NCBI GenBank assembly: GCA_902779285.1
Contig: CACZAZ010000004.1
Coordinates: forward strand, 1-52,076
Source of the DNA: an uncultured Ruminococcus sp.
Lineage (GTDB): Bacteria > Bacillota > Clostridia > Oscillospirales > CAG-272
Direction: 5' to 3'
DNA length: 52,076 nt
Each line of letters starts with the position of its first letter. Position 1 is the first letter of the stretch. Shown here in pieces: positions 1 through 8,504 of the stretch. Under the pieces are notes generated by a model. It had not been told where the DNA came from, made no database searches, and was given only the letters and a program-made list of their open reading frames with translations. Made by a program: the position numbers and the translations under genes.

Positions 1-156
1 GAAAACGCTGTCGACGCCGTAGTTCGCAAGAGAGACCGAGACGTTCGCCTCGCCGCCGCCGAGCAGCGCCTCCAGGTGATCGACCTGCACGAACCGCAGA
101 TATCCGTCGGGGGCGAGCCGGAGCATAATTTCACCGAACGTGATTACTTTTGCCAT
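1..156 (-). CDS. PfkB-family sugar kinase, N-terminal part (2-keto-3-deoxygluconate kinase-like)
   Basis: Only the first 52 codons are in the window; the gene runs off the left edge. The start is the ATG at 154-156, with an AAAGGA ribosome binding site about 10 bases upstream. The N-terminus reads as a ribokinase/PfkB fold opening: a first beta strand with the FGEIMLRL motif, then a substrate-loop segment with GGGEANVSVSLA, the Gly-rich and Asn-containing signature of sugar-binding PfkB kinases. FGEIMLRL followed by this segment is typical of 2-keto-3-deoxygluconate kinases, which phosphorylate KDG in hexuronate degradation, but the C-terminal catalytic GAGD motif is outside the window. The family call is firm; the substrate is inference. 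Confidence 0.8.
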   Translation of the reverse strand, partial: MAKVITFGEIMLRLAPDGYLRFVQVDHLEALLGGGEANVSVSLANYGVDSVF

Positions 157-198
157 TTTTGTCAAGTCCTTTCGCAAAAATGAATTCTTCAAGAGACT

Positions 199-227
199 AT
201 TATAGCAGATGCGCGCCGATTTGTCAC
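199..227 (-). promoter_or_regulatory. Sigma-A promoter for the sugar kinase
   Basis: Reading the minus strand, GTGACA (222-227) is followed after 17 bases by TATAAT (199-204). A TGC just upstream makes it an extended -10. It sits about 45 bases ahead of the kinase start codon. Confidence 0.7.
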
Positions 228-251
228 CCCCTCCGACGCTTTTTTTGAAAA

Positions 252-279
252 ACGTTTTTTCGCTTCCGCGCATATCCTG
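252..279 (+). promoter_or_regulatory. Candidate sigma-K promoter for spoVFA-spoVFB
   Basis: AC at 252-253 is followed after 17 bases by CATATCCTG at 271-279, close to the mother-cell sigma-K pattern (AC, 16-17 bases, CATAnnnTA). spoVF is sigma-K dependent in Bacillus subtilis, so location and pattern agree. The last base of the -10 departs from consensus, and the implied 5' leader is short, because the GGGGGG ribosome binding site starts near 284. The match is short and could arise by chance. Confidence 0.45.
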
Positions 280-299
280 ACACGGGGGGGAGATCGGCT

Positions 300-1118
300 A
301 TGAAGATCACGGTTTTCGGGCTTGATAAACGCTTCGATTACGCCGCGCGGACGATGTCGGAGCGCGGATTTCAAACGGTGAGATACGAACCGGAGAGCGA
401 CCTTTCCGGGGTCCTTCTTCTCCCTCTCCCCGCCTCGCGGGGAGGCGATACGGTGACGGGGTACCCCGCAGTCCGGCTCTCCGACCTGCTCGAAGGAAAG
501 CCGCGGGCGATCGTCGGGGGCAACCTCTCGGGCAGCTTCATCTCGGCGGCGCGGCGGGCGGGGATCGCGGTCCGGGACTATATGAACGTCGAGGCGTTCG
601 TTCTGAAAAACGCCTCTCTTACCGCGGAGGCGGCGCTCGGCATCCTGCTCTCGGACTCCCCCGCCGCCCCGCGGGAAAACCCGACGGCGATCCTCGGTTT
701 CGGCAGGATCGGAAAGTTCCTCTGCCGCGGGCTGCTCTCGCTCGGCTGTCCCGTCACGGTGTTCGCCCGCGACCCGCGGGAACGCGTGATGGCGACCCTG
801 ATCGGGGCGAGGGCGAAGGACACGGCGCTGCTTGCCGGGGCGGGGGCGCTCCGCGGATTCCGCACGCTGGTCAACACGGTCCCCGCGCGGCTGCTTTCGC
901 GGGAGGCGCTCGGGGATCTGCCGGCGGGCTCCCTCGTACTGGAACTGGCGTCGGGCGACGGCAATCTGCCCCTCCCTCTCCCCGATCGCGGCGCGATCTT
1001 CCGGCGCGAGAACGGACTGCCGGGCAGGGTCTTCCCCGAAAGCGCGGGGATCGCCCTCGGAGAAACGGTATGCGGTCTGCTCCGCGAACTGTTCCCGGAC
1101 GAAGTCGAAAAAGAATAA
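300..1118 (+). CDS. spoVFA: Dipicolinate synthase subunit A
   Basis: 272 residues. With the B subunit it makes dipicolinic acid from the dihydrodipicolinate branch of lysine biosynthesis; the product loads the spore core in late sporulation. The N-terminal part carries the family's typical variable domain. Residues about 130-142 form a Rossmann nucleotide-binding loop (ILGFGRIGKFL, GxGxxG), and near the C-terminus a PGRVFPESAG segment matches the conserved PGK..P.SAG motif of SpoVFA proteins. Slightly shorter than the Bacillus protein. The start is the ATG at 300, just behind a GGGGGGGAGA ribosome binding site. spoVFB follows after 30 bases, so the two are co-transcribed. A candidate sigma-K promoter precedes it. 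The long minus-strand open frame over this gene is a GC-rich shadow. Confidence 0.93.
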   Translation: MKITVFGLDKRFDYAARTMSERGFQTVRYEPESDLSGVLLLPLPASRGGDTVTGYPAVRLSDLLEGKPRAIVGGNLSGSFISAARRAGIAVRDYMNVEAFVLKNASLTAEAALGILLSDSPAAPRENPTAILGFGRIGKFLCRGLLSLGCPVTVFARDPRERVMATLIGARAKDTALLAGAGALRGFRTLVNTVPARLLSREALGDLPAGSLVLELASGDGNLPLPLPDRGAIFRRENGLPGRVFPESAGIALGETVCGLLRELFPDEVEKE

Positions 1119-1148
1119 AACGGCTGTCGACAGCGAAAGGATACGAAA

Positions 1149-1709
1149 ATGATCGGCTACGGTTTTTGCGGCTCGTTCTGCACCCTGGCAAAGGGATTTG
1201 ACGAAATGGAGCGGCTGATCCGGGAGGGGCGCGAGGTGCTCCCCCTGATGAGCGACGCGGTCTATTCGACCGACACGCGATTCGGGCGCGCGGAGGAGTT
1301 CCGCTCCCGGGTCGCGGCGGCGGCGGGGAAAGAGATCGTGCATACGGTGGTCGGAGCCGAGCCGCTCGGACCGAAGCGCCCCCTGGAACTTCTGATCCTC
1401 GCGCCCTGCACCGGCAACACGCTCGCCAAGATCGCGCTCGGGATCACCGACACCGCGATCACGATGGCGGCGAAGGCGCACCAAAGACAGGACAGACCTC
1501 TCTTGATCGCGCTCGCGTCGAACGACTCGCTCTCGGCAAACCTCTCGAACGTCGCCCGGCTCATCACCCGCAAGGGGGTGTATTTCGTCCCGATGAAACA
1601 GGACGATCCCGAACACAAGCCGCATTCTTTGGTCGCGGACTTCACGCTGCTCTCCGACTGCGTTTCCGCCGCGCTCGCGGGCAAACAGATACGACCTTTG
1701 TTCCTATAA
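1149..1709 (+). CDS. spoVFB: Dipicolinate synthase subunit B (flavoprotein family)
   Basis: 186 residues. It is the partner of SpoVFA in dipicolinate formation in the mother cell and belongs to the UbiX/flavoprotein-like fold. Recognisable family segments are GYGFCGSFCT at the N-terminus, LMSDAVYSTDTRFG at about 35-50, the CTGNTLAKIALGITDT segment at about 91-106 and the FVPMKQDDP segment at about 154-162. The ATG at 1149 follows a GAAAGGA ribosome binding site. It is the second gene of the pair, 30 bases after spoVFA, and ends just before a strong hairpin shared with the convergent lipoprotein gene. Presence of both subunits shows the organism makes endospores, or its lineage recently did. 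Confidence 0.95.
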   Translation: MIGYGFCGSFCTLAKGFDEMERLIREGREVLPLMSDAVYSTDTRFGRAEEFRSRVAAAAGKEIVHTVVGAEPLGPKRPLELLILAPCTGNTLAKIALGITDTAITMAAKAHQRQDRPLLIALASNDSLSANLSNVARLITRKGVYFVPMKQDDPEHKPHSLVADFTLLSDCVSAALAGKQIRPLFL

Positions 1710-1712
1710 AAC

Positions 1713-1742
1713 ACGTTGCCCGCGCGTACGCGCGGGCAACGT
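1713..1742. terminator. Perfect hairpin between convergent genes
   Basis: A 14-base stem (ACGTTGCCCGCGCG pairing with its complement) with a TA centre lies between spoVFB and the convergent phosphatase lipoprotein. On the minus strand it is followed by GTTTTA, so it serves the minus-strand gene best; on the plus strand the T run is poor. Confidence 0.65.
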
Positions 1743-1765
1743 CATTTCCCGATTTCGGGGAAACG

Positions 1766-4138
1766 TCATTCGGTTTTGAAACGGTAGTAGATCGGCGCGG
1801 TCAGTTCCAACCCCGTGGCGGGAACGGACAGGGTCGACGGCACGGGAGAGGCGAGTCTTTCGACCCTCTCTACGAATCCCTTGCCGCAGGTGACGAACAC
1901 GTCCGCGATCGCGACGTACGCCGTCTTCCCGCTCTTGGCGGTCGTACTGTTCAGCCGGAACGGGATAACGGTACGCTCGGGGTCGACGTCGGTATAGACG
2001 ATCCCGCCCTTGCCGTCGGAGACGGCGGTATAGAGAAGGTCCGCCGAGGTTTTCATGCCGATCTTGCTCGTCTTGGTCTTGAGTTTGTACGCGGGGACGC
2101 CGTCGAAGTAGACGGTCTCGGTCAAAACGTATGTCGCCGCGGTCTTTCCGGCGGTCGTATCCTTTTTCAAGGTCGCCGCGTTCGCCACTTCCTCGTGGAT
2201 CCGGACGCCGATCCGATGCCAGCCGTATTGGGTGCCGGTGTTTCCACCGATATTCGGATAGTCTGCGAACGCGCCCCCCTCTGTCGCCATATTCGCGGGG
2301 GTCTTCACTTCGCTGTCCGAGACCGGAACGATGAAGTTGTCCCCCGTTGCCTCGAATCCCCCGGCGTACTTGCACCAGGCGTCCGAAATGCCGTCGACGG
2401 GCGACCAGTAGACGATCGCCTCGGACCCGATGCGGGTCGTCACGTAGGGGTTTTTGTTCTCGGTCTCAAGGTTCTGCATCATCCGGTTATAAAAGACCGA
2501 ATACTCAACGTAAAGGTCGTTGCCGTCGGGATCGTTTGCCGTCGGATAGAAATGCTTTCCCTTCGCCGCCGCGAGGATCGGGACCTCTTCGGAATCGAAC
2601 TTGCCCGAGGTCGCGTCGGTCATAACCAGGATCGTCGGAGAGAACGCCAGCGTCTCTTCGACGTACTTGCCGCAATAGATACAGGTCCCGTTCCGGCTCC
2701 CGTCCGACTGATCGACGACCGAGGGACGGTGGATCACGTTCCAGTCGGCTTCGTGCGCGTCGGGATCGATCGGGATCGCCGCGACCGTTTCGGGGACGAA
2801 CTCGCCGCAGACCGAACAATATTTTGCCTGAACGCCGGGCGTCGAACAGGTCGCCGCGGAAACGACGGCGTACTCGCTGCCGGGGATGTGCGTATGCTGC
2901 GCCACGGGCAGCGTATTGTTCCCGACCGGCTTGCCCGGTTGTGCCTTCATGATCCGGATCACGGCGTCGAGTTTGGACGCGGGGATACCGACCGAGTTTT
3001 TCAGATAGTTGTACGTCTTCTCGGCAAACGAACTGCCCGAGGCGGATTTCAGTTTTTTGAAGTATCCGTCCTCGATCTTACTCTTGTTTCTCGTTCCCCC
3101 GATATTGCCGAAATTGGAGAACAGATAGTCGCGCCAGAGATCCTCCTCCGACACCCCGCACAGACCGTTCACGAGCCAGGAGATCAGCCCCGTGCGATCG
3201 GTCCCGATGATGCAATGGTAAAAGATCGGGTAATTGCTCTCGTCCGCCAGCAGATCGAAGATCTGTATGAGCAACAAACGGTTATCCAGATCGGTGAGAC
3301 TGGTGCTGATCGATTTGCGAACGTACTTCACGTCGTCGCCGAGAAACGACTTGGTGATCCCGCCCGTTTCGTTTTTCGTCGCGTCTACTCTGCGCAGATC
3401 GAGCTCGGTCTTGATCCCGAAGGTCTGCCGCATGGTCTTGATCCCCGCGTCGGTGATCAGCGGGGTCCCTTTCGAATTGTTGAGTTCCCCTCCGCGGAAG
3501 AGAAGCCCCTGCCGGACGTATCCGCCGTCCTCGGTCCTTCTGCCGCCGAGATCCCGGACGTTTTTCACGCCGTCCACCGAGAGATTGCGCGGCGCCTGCG
3601 TTTCGGTCGTGAAGGCCGCCGTATTCGACGCGACGTCTGCCCCGTCGGAGTCGTACGCGGTCACGCTCCAGAAATATTTCTGGTTGATGAAGGCGTTATA
3701 GAACCGGAATTCCCTCTCGGTCCTGCCGACGAGATAGGACCTGACGTCGGATTTGTCGTTTTTGGTCCAGATCCGGACGATGAAATACCAGAGGTCGTTT
3801 TCCCCCGACGTGAAATCGACGTCCCAGGAAAGCGTGATCGGCGTCGGACGGGAGAGTTCGTCCTTTCCCTCCGCGTAGTTGGTGACGTTGTCCGCGTCGG
3901 GATCGGCAAAATACGCCTTTTGCGTCGCGGTATGGATCGACACCGCGTTGCCGAGCGACGCCAAACGGACCGAGCATTCGAGCGGCTCGGGCTCGGGTTC
4001 GGGCTCCCCTTCGGTCTCAGCCGTCGTTTCAACGATCTGCGCCGTCGTTTCGGGCTCGGTCTCGTCCGCGGTCTTCCCGCAGGAGACGAGCGGGAGCAGC
4101 ATCGAAAGCAGGAGCAGCAGGATCAGTATTCTTTTCAT
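1766..4138 (-). CDS. Lipoprotein with FnIII-like and tyrosine-phosphatase domains (copy 1)
   Basis: 790 residues, exported. A type II signal peptide ends in the lipobox LVSC (Cys20), then an acidic Thr/Glu/Pro linker to about residue 52. Residues about 55-180 look like a fibronectin-III-type beta domain (SWDVDF, WYFIVRIWTK, YFWSVTAY). Residues about 183-400 are a dual-specificity/tyrosine phosphatase domain: NVRDLGGR at 193-200 and the P-loop HCIIGTDRTG with Cys309 and Arg315 (CX5R intact). A segment with paired CxxC motifs (about 425-510) and a C-terminal beta-rich region of unknown family follow. Tandem paralogue of 4170..6518, 31 bases downstream of it. The ATG at 4138 has an AAAGGAAA ribosome binding site. 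Whether the substrate is phosphoprotein, phosphosugar or phosphoinositide cannot be told. Confidence 0.8.
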   Translation of the reverse strand: MKRILILLLLLSMLLPLVSCGKTADETEPETTAQIVETTAETEGEPEPEPEPLECSVRLASLGNAVSIHTATQKAYFADPDADNVTNYAEGKDELSRPTPITLSWDVDFTSGENDLWYFIVRIWTKNDKSDVRSYLVGRTEREFRFYNAFINQKYFWSVTAYDSDGADVASNTAAFTTETQAPRNLSVDGVKNVRDLGGRRTEDGGYVRQGLLFRGGELNNSKGTPLITDAGIKTMRQTFGIKTELDLRRVDATKNETGGITKSFLGDDVKYVRKSISTSLTDLDNRLLLIQIFDLLADESNYPIFYHCIIGTDRTGLISWLVNGLCGVSEEDLWRDYLFSNFGNIGGTRNKSKIEDGYFKKLKSASGSSFAEKTYNYLKNSVGIPASKLDAVIRIMKAQPGKPVGNNTLPVAQHTHIPGSEYAVVSAATCSTPGVQAKYCSVCGEFVPETVAAIPIDPDAHEADWNVIHRPSVVDQSDGSRNGTCIYCGKYVEETLAFSPTILVMTDATSGKFDSEEVPILAAAKGKHFYPTANDPDGNDLYVEYSVFYNRMMQNLETENKNPYVTTRIGSEAIVYWSPVDGISDAWCKYAGGFEATGDNFIVPVSDSEVKTPANMATEGGAFADYPNIGGNTGTQYGWHRIGVRIHEEVANAATLKKDTTAGKTAATYVLTETVYFDGVPAYKLKTKTSKIGMKTSADLLYTAVSDGKGGIVYTDVDPERTVIPFRLNSTTAKSGKTAYVAIADVFVTCGKGFVERVERLASPVPSTLSVPATGLELTAPIYYRFKTE

Positions 4139-4169
4139 TCGGTTTTCCTTTCCCTACGCAAATCGTTTT

Positions 4170-6518
4170 TCAGTCCGTGATCACCCGGTAATAGATCGGC
4201 GCGGTGAGGGTCGCCCCCGTGGGGAAGGTCAAGGTCGATTCGGTCGGCGTCGAGAGTTTTTCGACCTTTTGGGCAAAGCCCTTGCCGCAGCCGACGTAAG
4301 CGTCCGCGATCGCGGTGTAGACGGTCTTGCCGCTCTTGGCGGTCGTTCCGTTCAGGGCAAACGGAATGACGCAGCGGTCCTCCCCGATATCGGTATAGAC
4401 GATCCCGCCCTTGCCGTCGGACGCGGCGGTAAAGAGCAGATCGTACTTCGAGCGCATGGGTTTTTCGCTGTCTTCGGTCTTGAGTTTGTACGCCGGTACG
4501 CCGTCGAAGTAAACGGTCAGCGTCAAACGGTATTTCGCCGCGGTCGCGCGGGCGGTCGTATCCTGTTTCAGGGCGGACGCGTTGGTCAGTTCCTCGTGGA
4601 TCCGGATCCCGATCCGGTGCCAGCCGAACGCAGGAACGTCGGGATCCGCGCCGCCGATATTCGGATAGTCGGCGTAAACGCCCGCCTCTTTCGCTATTTT
4701 TGCAGGCGTCGTCACCTCGCCGTCGGAGACGGGATTCATAAAGTTGTCCCCCGTACCCTCAAAGCCCCCGGCGTACTTGCACCAGGAACTCGGAGTATCG
4801 GCGGCGGGCGACCAGAAGAGCACGTTCTCCGCAGACAGGCGGGTGGACGCGAACGGATCGCACTCCGGATCGAGATTCTGCATCGTCCGGTGATAGAAGA
4901 CCGAATACTCGATAAAGAGATCGTTGCCGTCGGCGTCGTTTGCCGTCGGGTAGAAGTGCTTGCCCCGCATCGCCTCGGCAATATTGATTGTTTCCGCCTT
5001 GTAGGAGCCCTCACTCTGATCCGTGAAGACGAGAGCGGTCGGCGCGAACGTCAGCGTCTCTTCGACAAACTTGCCGCAATAGATACAGGTGCCGTTCCGG
5101 CTCCCGTCCGCCCGGTCGGTGAGCGTCGGCTGACGGACCACGTTCCAGTCGGCTTCGTGCGCCTTGGGATCGACCGGGATCGCCGCGACCGTGTCGGGGA
5201 GGAACTCGCCGCAGCCCGTACAGTACTTGACCTTGACCCCCTCGGTCGAGCAGGTCGCCGCCCCGACCACGGTATAGTCGTCGGTCGGCGTGTGGATATG
5301 TCCCGCCGGGACGGTCGGCATCGTGTAGGAAACCGTCTCGCCCTGCGGGGCTTTCATGATGCGGATGACGGCGTCGAGGTCAGAGGCGGGGATCCCGACG
5401 TCGTTTTTCAGATAGTTATAGACCTTCTTCGCGTAGGTATCGCCCGTCGCGCCTTTCAGCTGCGTGACGTATTTGCTTTCGATATTGCTCTTTTTTCTCG
5501 GACCGCCCACGTTCGCGAAGTTGGTGAGCAGATAATCGCGCCAGAGATCGTCCTCCGACACCCCGCACAGACCGTTCACGAGCCAGGCGACCATACCCGT
5601 TCTGTCCGCGCCCGCCGCGCAATGGAAATAGATCGGGTAGTTGTTCTCGTCCGCCAAAAGCGCGAAGATCTTTTTGAGGTGACCGCGCAGCGTGCTGTTT
5701 TCGATCTCGAGACTGGCTTTGAGATTGCGGAAATAGTAGGTCACGCCGTCCCCGAGCGCCGTTTCAAGCGTGCCGATCTCGCTCTCGGTCCGAAGGTCCA
5801 TTTCGCTCTTGATCCCGAGCGTTTGCCGCATGGTCCTGATCCCCTCGGCGGTGATCAGCGTCCCGTCGTCCGCGTTGTGCAGTTTCGCGCCACGGAAAAG
5901 GAGCCCCTGCCGGACGACCCCGCCGTCGGCGGTCTTCCTGCCGCCGAGGTCGCGGACGTTGATGACCCCGTCGACCATCAGGTTGCGGGGCGCCGTGCCC
6001 TCGGTTTTGAAAGAGGACGCGTCGGAGGCGATGCTCTCTCCGCCGGTCCCATACGCCGTCACGTTCCAATGGTACCGCTGCCCGATATAGGCGTTATAGA
6101 AGCGATATTCCCTCTCCGCGCCGCCGACGAGGAACGCCCGTTCGTCGGATCTGTCGTTTTTGGTCCAGATCCGGACGACGAAATACCAGAGGGCGTTCTC
6201 CCCCGACTCGAAATCGACGTCCCAGGTGAGAACGACGGGATCCGGGCGGGAAAACTCATCTCTCCCCTCCGCGTAATCGTTGGCGGAAAAAACGCCGTCC
6301 GAAAGATACGCCGCCTGCAGGGCGGTATGGATCGGCACCGACCCGCCGAGAGAGGCGGGGGTGACGGTGCATTTCAGTTCGACGTCTTCCTCCGCGTCGG
6401 TCTCTGCGGTCGTTTCGGGCACCGTCGTTTCGGGCTCGGTCTCGTCCGCGGTCTTTCCGCAGGAGACGAGCGGCAGCAGAAGGGCGGCGAGCAGCAGAAG
6501 GATCAGAATCTTTTTCAT
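4170..6518 (-). CDS. Lipoprotein with FnIII-like and tyrosine-phosphatase domains (copy 2)
   Basis: 782 residues, paralogous along its whole length to 1766..4138. The lipobox LVSC ends at Cys20; an acidic Thr/Glu linker, an FnIII-like domain (LTWDVDF, WYFVVRIWTK) and the phosphatase domain follow, with NVRDLGGR at 187-194 and the P-loop HCAAGADRTG (Cys300, Arg306), which is closer to the canonical HCxxGxxR than copy 1. The CxxC-pair segment and the C-terminal beta region are also conserved. The first gene of the tandem pair and directly behind dnaC (12-base gap), so it may be read from the galU-dnaC unit as well as from its own promoter. The ATG at 6518 has a GGGAGAA ribosome binding site. 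Both active sites are intact, so neither copy is an obvious pseudogene. Confidence 0.82.
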   Translation of the reverse strand: MKKILILLLLAALLLPLVSCGKTADETEPETTVPETTAETDAEEDVELKCTVTPASLGGSVPIHTALQAAYLSDGVFSANDYAEGRDEFSRPDPVVLTWDVDFESGENALWYFVVRIWTKNDRSDERAFLVGGAEREYRFYNAYIGQRYHWNVTAYGTGGESIASDASSFKTEGTAPRNLMVDGVINVRDLGGRKTADGGVVRQGLLFRGAKLHNADDGTLITAEGIRTMRQTLGIKSEMDLRTESEIGTLETALGDGVTYYFRNLKASLEIENSTLRGHLKKIFALLADENNYPIYFHCAAGADRTGMVAWLVNGLCGVSEDDLWRDYLLTNFANVGGPRKKSNIESKYVTQLKGATGDTYAKKVYNYLKNDVGIPASDLDAVIRIMKAPQGETVSYTMPTVPAGHIHTPTDDYTVVGAATCSTEGVKVKYCTGCGEFLPDTVAAIPVDPKAHEADWNVVRQPTLTDRADGSRNGTCIYCGKFVEETLTFAPTALVFTDQSEGSYKAETINIAEAMRGKHFYPTANDADGNDLFIEYSVFYHRTMQNLDPECDPFASTRLSAENVLFWSPAADTPSSWCKYAGGFEGTGDNFMNPVSDGEVTTPAKIAKEAGVYADYPNIGGADPDVPAFGWHRIGIRIHEELTNASALKQDTTARATAAKYRLTLTVYFDGVPAYKLKTEDSEKPMRSKYDLLFTAASDGKGGIVYTDIGEDRCVIPFALNGTTAKSGKTVYTAIADAYVGCGKGFAQKVEKLSTPTESTLTFPTGATLTAPIYYRVITD

Positions 6519-6530
6519 TGTTTTCTCCCG

Positions 6531-7496
6531 TTATTTTTTCAGGTAGCGGACGTTGGTCCCCTTGAAGAGCAGGATCCGGTATTCACCGAGCAGACGGCTG
6601 AAGATCCGGTCGGAATACTTCGCCTGCAGTTCCTCCTGCATCAGGTTGGTGCTGATGACCGTGGGTTTCTCCCGGTTGATCCGGGTGTTGAGAAGATGGT
6701 AGATCGCGGAGACCGAGAAGGAGTTGACGAGTTCCGTGCCGAGATCGTCGAGGATCAGGAGTTCCGCGTCGAGATAGACCGCGCTCCGCTCGTCCTCCCC
6801 GTCCCGTCCGCTCCGGAAGCGGTCGTGTTCGTAGGCGGCGATCACGTTCTGCACGCTCTCGTAGCGCACCTCGTAGCCCCGCTCGATCACCCTGCGGGCG
6901 ATCGCGGTCGAAAGGTGGGTCTTTCCGAGCCCGGTCCCCCCCATCATCAGGAGGTTGCCGTACTGCGGCGGCACGGTCTCGGCAAACTCTTTCGCCGCTT
7001 CGAGCGTCTGTTCCATCAAGGCGAGATCCTTATCGGACGACCGGTAATAGTCGAGCGAAAAGTTCTCGAACGACTGCTTTTCGATCAGATGACCGATCCC
7101 CGACGCGCGGAAGCCCTCGGAGACGAGTTCACGCTTCAGACACGCGCACATTTTCGTCCCGTCGCAGCCGGTATCCTGACAGATCGGGCAGGTATAGCGG
7201 ATCTCGGTATAGTCCCCGGGGTAACCGAGTACCTCGAGGATCGCCCGCCGCTCGGAGAGCAGTTCCTCGTTTTCGAGCCGCAGTTTTTCGACCTTTTCCC
7301 TAACACCGTCGGGGCCCTCCGCCGAGATCTCGAAGATCCGCCGCGCGGTCTTGGCGAGTTCGGCGTCGATCTTTACGATCTCGGGGCTTTTCGCTTCGAC
7401 CTCGCGACGGCGTTCCTCCGCCGCTTCCTGGGCGGCGAGACGGCGATCCGCGATCCTCTGCCGCGCCTCCCGGATCTGTTCCGCAAGATAAGCCAT
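6531..7496 (-). CDS. dnaC: DnaC/DnaI-type helicase loader ATPase
   Basis: 321 residues. AAA+ ATPase that loads the replicative helicase at origins or during restart. The N-terminal part (1-95) is a charged, probably helical segment. Residues 103-119 hold a cysteine cluster (Cys103, 106, 111, 117, 119) typical of the zinc-binding region of these proteins. The ATPase core has Walker A GGTGLGKT (186-193), Walker B LLILDD (246-251), and a sensor-I-like STN near VISTNL. The ATG at 7496 is preceded by AAAGGAG. It lies 27 bases after dnaD, so the two initiation proteins are neighbours, as in other Clostridia. Symbol dnaC follows common Clostridia usage; it corresponds functionally to Bacillus DnaI. 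Confidence 0.88.
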   Translation of the reverse strand: MAYLAEQIREARQRIADRRLAAQEAAEERRREVEAKSPEIVKIDAELAKTARRIFEISAEGPDGVREKVEKLRLENEELLSERRAILEVLGYPGDYTEIRYTCPICQDTGCDGTKMCACLKRELVSEGFRASGIGHLIEKQSFENFSLDYYRSSDKDLALMEQTLEAAKEFAETVPPQYGNLLMMGGTGLGKTHLSTAIARRVIERGYEVRYESVQNVIAAYEHDRFRSGRDGEDERSAVYLDAELLILDDLGTELVNSFSVSAIYHLLNTRINREKPTVISTNLMQEELQAKYSDRIFSRLLGEYRILLFKGTNVRYLKK

Positions 7497-7523
7497 TATG
7501 AAACTCCTTTCGGTAGGACGACT

Positions 7524-8504
7524 TTATTTCTTCTTCTGATAACTCCGCTCGACGGCGCGGGCGAAAAAGTCCCCGCTGTCGTAGGTGCTCGGAATGGGGT
7601 CGTGCTTGGGTCCTCTCCCGTTCTTCTGCGCCGCCGCCTGTCCGCGCTCGGCTTTTTCGCGTTCGATAAACCGCTCGACCTCCTCGGCGCTCCCCGCGCA
7701 TCCGGCTTCTTTCCACTTGGAGAGGATCTTGTCGATGTACGCGAGCGACACTTTTCCGGTCGCCTCCACCGTGATATCGTAGGCGATCCCGATCACCCCG
7801 ACCGGGAGTTTGTCGTCGATCAGCCATTGCGTGAAGCGCTTTTCCTCGGTCTTGGTGAGGGCGCGTTCACCGATCCCGAACATTTTGCGGATCTGTCCGA
7901 TCCCGCTCTCGGACGCCTCGCGGCGGGCGATATACGCCTCGAGCTGCGCGAGGGTCTCGATCCCCTCGGAAACGAGGGAAAACGCCGTTCTCTCCACGTA
8001 GCGGAGAGAATCCTTCCCGCGGTTGCGGCACCACGAGATCAGGGTCAGAACGTACGCCGGCTCCAGCTCGAGTTGTTCGGAAAGCCCCGCGACGATACCG
8101 ATCTCGGTCGTGTTGAAGGTCTTGCCGAGCAGTTTCTGCGCCTCGTCGATCACGCCGGACAGACCTCTGCGCCGGATGATCTCGGCGGTCTCCTCCCCCG
8201 TCGCGGGGGCGAGTTCGTCGGCGGGGCGAAGCGTTTTTTTCGCTTCGGTCGGCTCGGTCCCGGTCCCCTCGGTCAGGATCCCGGCTTCGCGCCAGTAGTC
8301 CAGCGCGGCGTCCGCGCGGGCCTCTGACACCCCGGCGTCGCGCGCGATCCGTTCGGCTCCCCGTTCGAGGAAGACCAGAAGGACGCGCAGATCGTCCGCC
8401 GACGCTTCGCGGAGCGCGATCTTCCCCGCCAAACGGGGGATATCGCCGCGGATCCCGTCGTTTACTTTCAGGACGGTTTTCTCGGTTTTTTCTTTCATAT
8501 CCAT
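7524..8504 (-). CDS. DnaD-domain replication initiation protein
   Basis: About 326 residues. Primosomal protein of the DnaD/DnaB family, which remodels DNA and helps recruit the helicase loader. Two DnaD-like helical domains are visible, at about 135-215 (IDEAQKLLGKTFNTTE onward) and about 215-290, the second ending in the conserved YxxxIxxxW motif (YIDKILSKW). The N-terminal 100 residues look like a winged-helix region. The stop of rex and the ATG at 8504 overlap as TGATG, so translation is probably coupled; a GTG one codon earlier and an ATG two codons later are alternatives. A basic, low-complexity tail precedes the C-terminus. Downstream lies dnaC. Confidence 0.85.
   Translation of the reverse strand: MDMKEKTEKTVLKVNDGIRGDIPRLAGKIALREASADDLRVLLVFLERGAERIARDAGVSEARADAALDYWREAGILTEGTGTEPTEAKKTLRPADELAPATGEETAEIIRRRGLSGVIDEAQKLLGKTFNTTEIGIVAGLSEQLELEPAYVLTLISWCRNRGKDSLRYVERTAFSLVSEGIETLAQLEAYIARREASESGIGQIRKMFGIGERALTKTEEKRFTQWLIDDKLPVGVIGIAYDITVEATGKVSLAYIDKILSKWKEAGCAGSAEEVERFIEREKAERGQAAAQKNGRGPKHDPIPSTYDSGDFFARAVERSYQKKK

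Noticed and set aside
189..1625. Long minus-strand open frame (478 codons) over spoVFA/spoVFB
   Set aside because: High GC makes long shadow frames; no ribosome binding site and the plus strand has clear dipicolinate synthase domains.
2195..8327. Very long plus-strand frames (661 and 1482 codons) across the phosphatase, dnaC and dnaD genes
   Set aside because: Arg/Asp-rich translations with no domains, opposite to genes with clear motifs; GC-driven artefacts.
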